Source: Actinomycetota bacterium
Lineage (GTDB): Bacteria; Actinomycetota; Acidimicrobiia; IMCC26256; PALSA-610
Direction: 5' to 3'
Length of the DNA: 8,535 nucleotides
NCBI GenBank assembly: GCA_030839105.1
Contig: JAUZEI010000288.1
Span: 1 to 8,535, forward strand
Part shown: positions 6,270 through 8,535 of the stretch, in pieces
Numbering within the stretch: the stretch's first letter is position 1
Layout: the number at the start of each line of letters is the position of its first letter
Translations under genes and position numbers: made by a program
Notes under the pieces: model-generated
What the model was told of the DNA's origin: nothing
What the model saw: only the letters and a program-made list of their open reading frames with translations
The model's database searches: none

Positions 6270-7711
6270 GGTGCATCCCTTTCGTTCAGCGCCGTTGAGT
6301 CGTCGGTACCGAAGGGTTTTGCGCACGTCCCCCGCGAGGAACAACCGGAGCCTGGCGGAGGGACTGGGATTCGAACCCAGGGTGCTTGCGCACAACGGTT
6401 TTCAAGACCGTCCCATTCGGCCGCTCTGGCACCCCTCCGGATTCGAGGCTCCCGGCGCTCTGGGGGCGGGGCGACGGTCGTGAAGCCGGTGTACGGCCGC
6501 AACACGTCGGGAACCTCGAAGCTCCCGTCGGTTTGCTGGTAGTGCTCGAAGAGGAGCACCAACATGCGGCTCACCGCGATCCCCGTGCCGTTCAGCGTGT
6601 GCACCAGCCGGCTGCCGCGCACGCCCTTCACCCGAGTGCCGAGCCGGCGCGCCGAGTAGTCGGTGTAGTTCGAGCACGAGGTGATCTCGCGGTACGCCGC
6701 TTCGGACGGCAACCACACCTCGATGTCGAACTTCTTCGCGGCCGCCGCGCCCAGATCGCCCGCTGCGATGTTCGTGACGCGATACGGAAGGCCGAGCGCG
6801 CCGATCATCTCCTCCTCGATCGCGAGGATGCGCTCGTGCTCTTCGACGCTGTGCTCCGGTTCGGTGAACGAAAACATCTCGACCTTGTCGAACTGGTGCA
6901 CGCGGAAGATGCCGCGCGTGTCCTTGCCGTACGTGCCCGCTTCGCGGCGAAAGCACGTCGACAGGCCGACGTAGCGCGCCGGGAGCTCTTCGGACGCGAG
7001 CGTCTCCGCGCGATGCAGTGCCGAGAGCGCGACCTCACTGGTGCCGAGGAGGAAGAGCTCGCCGCCGTCGACGTCGTACACCTGCGCGCGATCCGTCGGG
7101 AAGAACCCCGCTTCCTCCATCGTCCGTTCCCGTACCAACGCGGGCGTGACGACCGGGGTGAATCCGTGGCGCACGATCGTGCTCATCGCGTAGTTGACGA
7201 GCGCGAGCTCGAGCAACGCGCCCTCGCGCATGATGTACGCGAAGCGCGAGCCACTCGCCTCCGCGGCGTGCTTCGTGTCGACGAATCCCATCGCCTCCGA
7301 GTAGGTGGCGTGATCGAGCGGTGGAGGCGGCGGAGTGTCGCCGACCACCCGCAGGACCTCTCCGTCGTCCTCGCCGCCGTCCGGCACCGACGCGTCGGCG
7401 GGATTGGGAACCTGTAACGCGATCTCCCGGAGCCGCCCGTCAAGAACCTGTAGCTCCTTCTCCCGGGCGCTGAGCTCGTCCTTCAATGCGGCCGCGGCCT
7501 CGATCTTCGCCGGCCGTTCGTCGGGCGCGGCCTTCCCGATCTCCTTGCTCGCCGCATTCTGCCGAGCGCGCAATCCCTCGACCTCGTGCACCAACGCGCG
7601 GTGCTCGGCGTCGAGGGCCAGTACCTCGTCGATCAACCCCTCGCCCACGCGCTTGCGTTCGATCCCGCGCCGGTACTCCGGTTCGTCCCGCAGCCGCTTG
7701 AGGTCGATCAC
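6266..7711 (-). CDS. serS: Seryl-tRNA synthetase, frame reading through tRNA-Ser
   Basis: This cytoplasmic class II synthetase charges tRNA-Ser with serine using ATP. Residues about 1-105 form the N-terminal coiled-coil arm that grips the long variable arm of tRNA-Ser. The catalytic core follows: motif 1 around HGFTPVVTPALV (182-193), the TSE serine loop (224-226), motif 2 CFRREAGTYGKDTRG to VEMF (253-280), and motif 3 NGTGIAVSRMLVLLFEHYQ (374-391). The family's usual end is near residues 410-425. Here no stop appears: codons 425-481 are tRNA-Ser and downstream DNA, and the frame ends at TGA 6268-6266, overlapping the SDR start. The natural product may end elsewhere. A single C-to-T at 6445 (CGA to TGA, R423) would give a normal 422-residue enzyme. 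The start is GTG 7711, whose GTGA overlaps the pheA stop, so the two are probably translationally coupled. Confidence 0.93.
   Translation of the reverse strand: MIDLKRLRDEPEYRRGIERKRVGEGLIDEVLALDAEHRALVHEVEGLRARQNAASKEIGKAAPDERPAKIEAAAALKDELSAREKELQVLDGRLREIALQVPNPADASVPDGGEDDGEVLRVVGDTPPPPPLDHATYSEAMGFVDTKHAAEASGSRFAYIMREGALLELALVNYAMSTIVRHGFTPVVTPALVRERTMEEAGFFPTDRAQVYDVDGGELFLLGTSEVALSALHRAETLASEELPARYVGLSTCFRREAGTYGKDTRGIFRVHQFDKVEMFSFTEPEHSVEEHERILAIEEEMIGALGLPYRVTNIAAGDLGAAAAKKFDIEVWLPSEAAYREITSCSNYTDYSARRLGTRVKGVRGSRLVHTLNGTGIAVSRMLVLLFEHYQQTDGSFEVPDVLRPYTGFTTVAPPPERREPRIRRGARAAEWDGLENRCAQAPWVRIPVPPPGSGCSSRGTCAKPFGTDDSTALNERDAP
6276..6282 (-). promoter_or_regulatory. Ribosome binding site of the SDR gene inside the serS frame
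   Basis: AAAGGGA on the minus strand lies 6 bases before the ATG at 6269. It sits between the tRNA 3' end and the SDR start, within the read-through part of serS. It allows the SDR to be translated without upstream translation. Confidence 0.55.
6353..6438 (-). tRNA. tRNA-Ser (anticodon UGA), CCA encoded
   Basis: On the minus strand the gene starts GGAGGGG, which pairs with TCCCTCC (one G-U pair), then discriminator G and encoded CCA. The anticodon stem ACGGT/ACCGT encloses loop CTTGAAA with anticodon TGA at 6404-6402, which reads UCA and, by wobble, other UCN serine codons. The TΨC arm is CTGGG-TTCGAAT-CCCAG. A long variable arm (TGTGC-GCAA-GCACC) marks a type II tRNA, as expected for serine. 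The gene lies wholly within the read-through reading frame of serS on the same strand, starting in codon 425. No clear promoter or T-rich terminator flanks it, so co-transcription with serS is likely. Confidence 0.97.
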
Positions 7712-8535
7712 TCGGGCTCCCGGATCTGGGTGCGCAATGTCTCGACCCAGTCCGCGGCGCTCTTCCATGCCTTCCCCGCGGCCTTGCGCCGCGCGACACC
7801 AACGGACTCGGGACCCCCTACGGGGTACGAGCCCAGGAACTTCACCTTCGCCTGTTTCGCCGCGAGGTTGCGGAGCGCGTCGGCGACGACCTCGTCGGAG
7901 ACGTGCCCGTCACAGTCGATGAAGAAGCAGTAGTCGCCGAGGCCGCGCTTGGTCGGACGCGACTCGAGCTTGGTGAGGTTGATCGCGCGTGCCGCGAACT
8001 CCTGGAGGATCGAGAGCAACGATCCGGGGGTATCGGCGCGCTGGAAGCAGACGATCGACGTCTTGTCGTGGCCGGTCGGCGCCGGAATGCCCCGGCCGAC
8101 GAGCACGAAGCGCGTCTGGTTCTCGGGATGGTCCTCGATCTCGCGGGCCAGTATCTCGAGGCCGTAGATCTCGGCCGCCAGGGAGTTGCAGATCGCGGCA
8201 ATATCGGTGCGCTTCGACCTCGACGTCTCGCGCGCGGCGTCGGACGTGGAGTGCGACGCCCGGGCCTCGGCGGCCGGCAGCTTGTTCGCCATCCACGCGC
8301 GGCACTGCGCGATCGCGTGGGGGAAGGAGACGACGGTACGGATGTCGCCGAGCCCGACGCCCGGCCGTGCGCACAAATTGAGCGACACCGGCAGGTCGAT
8401 CTCGCGCTGGATCAACAGGTCGCTGTCGAAGGCCAGCGTGTCGAGGGTCACCGACACGGAGCCCTCGATCATGTTCTCGATCGGCACGACCCCCCCGTCG
8501 GCATCGCCCCGCTCGACCGCGGCGATCACCTCGGG
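7708..8535 (-). CDS. pheA: Prephenate dehydratase, 5' end beyond the window
   Basis: The 275 visible residues are the bulk of a monofunctional prephenate dehydratase, which converts prephenate to phenylpyruvate in phenylalanine synthesis. The beginning (probably about 50 residues) lies outside the window. Catalytic-domain marks are VPIENMIEGSV (17-27), a STSDAA segment (96-101), and the TRF triplet (141-143), essential for dehydration in the family. An ACT domain follows (about 158-238), with ESRP (191-194), the motif linked to phenylalanine binding and feedback inhibition, so the enzyme should be Phe-sensitive. A basic tail of about 35 residues follows. The TGA overlaps the serS GTG by four bases, so phenylalanine synthesis and serine charging are co-transcribed here. 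Confidence 0.93.
   Translation of the reverse strand, partial: PEVIAAVERGDADGGVVPIENMIEGSVSVTLDTLAFDSDLLIQREIDLPVSLNLCARPGVGLGDIRTVVSFPHAIAQCRAWMANKLPAAEARASHSTSDAARETSRSKRTDIAAICNSLAAEIYGLEILAREIEDHPENQTRFVLVGRGIPAPTGHDKTSIVCFQRADTPGSLLSILQEFAARAINLTKLESRPTKRGLGDYCFFIDCDGHVSDEVVADALRNLAAKQAKVKFLGSYPVGGPESVGVARRKAAGKAWKSAADWVETLRTQIREPE

Noticed and set aside
6353..6438. tRNA-Ser as an integration (att) site for an island covering the genes to its left
   Set aside because: No integrase, no direct repeat of the tRNA 3' end elsewhere in the window and no clear change in base composition.
6439..6540. Separate promoter for tRNA-Ser inside the 3' part of serS
   Set aside because: No pair of -35 and -10 elements with acceptable spacing could be seen, although a weak actinobacterial promoter cannot be excluded by eye.
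6402..6956. A frameshift near the serS 3' end removing the stop
   Set aside because: The alternative frames are also open from the SerRS core into the tRNA (one stops at 6402, inside it), so an indel would not restore a normal stop. A substitution at 6445 remains possible and is kept in the main finding.

Overview
The window is about two-thirds G+C and looks like a free-living actinobacterium. An Acidimicrobiia-like lineage is my guess from overall style only and is not proven. Coding density is high. There is no integrase, transposase, CRISPR array or phage gene. Nine protein genes and one tRNA can be supported, plus a few short sites.

Left part (1-2149): a small cupin gene on the minus strand (2-373) is separated by about 350 bases from a plus-strand pair: a TIGR03086/DinB-like metal-binding protein (723-1280) and a class I SAM methyltransferase (1337-2149). 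Both genes of the pair have strong ribosome binding sites and look like a two-gene operon. The 350-base gap holds a clean 16-bp inverted repeat and an open stretch in frame with the downstream gene that may be the remnant of a regulator.

Middle (2231-3889): a minus-strand XRE-MEDS (DcmR-like) regulator and a plus-strand NarL/FixJ-type response regulator are transcribed divergently. The intergenic DNA between them carries two palindromes and a 12-bp tandem repeat. The response regulator has substitutions at two normally conserved receiver positions.

Right part (3980-8535), all on the minus strand, in transcription order: pheA (prephenate dehydratase, 5' end outside the window), serS (seryl-tRNA synthetase), tRNA-Ser(UGA), a short-chain dehydrogenase and an eight-bladed PQQ-like propeller lipoprotein. 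pheA and serS overlap by four bases (GTGA).

The most striking feature is the serS/tRNA-Ser junction. The SerRS reading frame has no stop codon at its normal end. It runs through the whole tRNA-Ser gene and stops at a TGA that overlaps the ATG of the dehydrogenase. The gene for the synthetase and the gene for its own substrate tRNA therefore share DNA, so a transcript cut to release the tRNA could no longer encode a stop-terminated SerRS. This could be a real coupling device, or the result of one C/T change (or sequence error) at position 6445. It is the item most worth checking.
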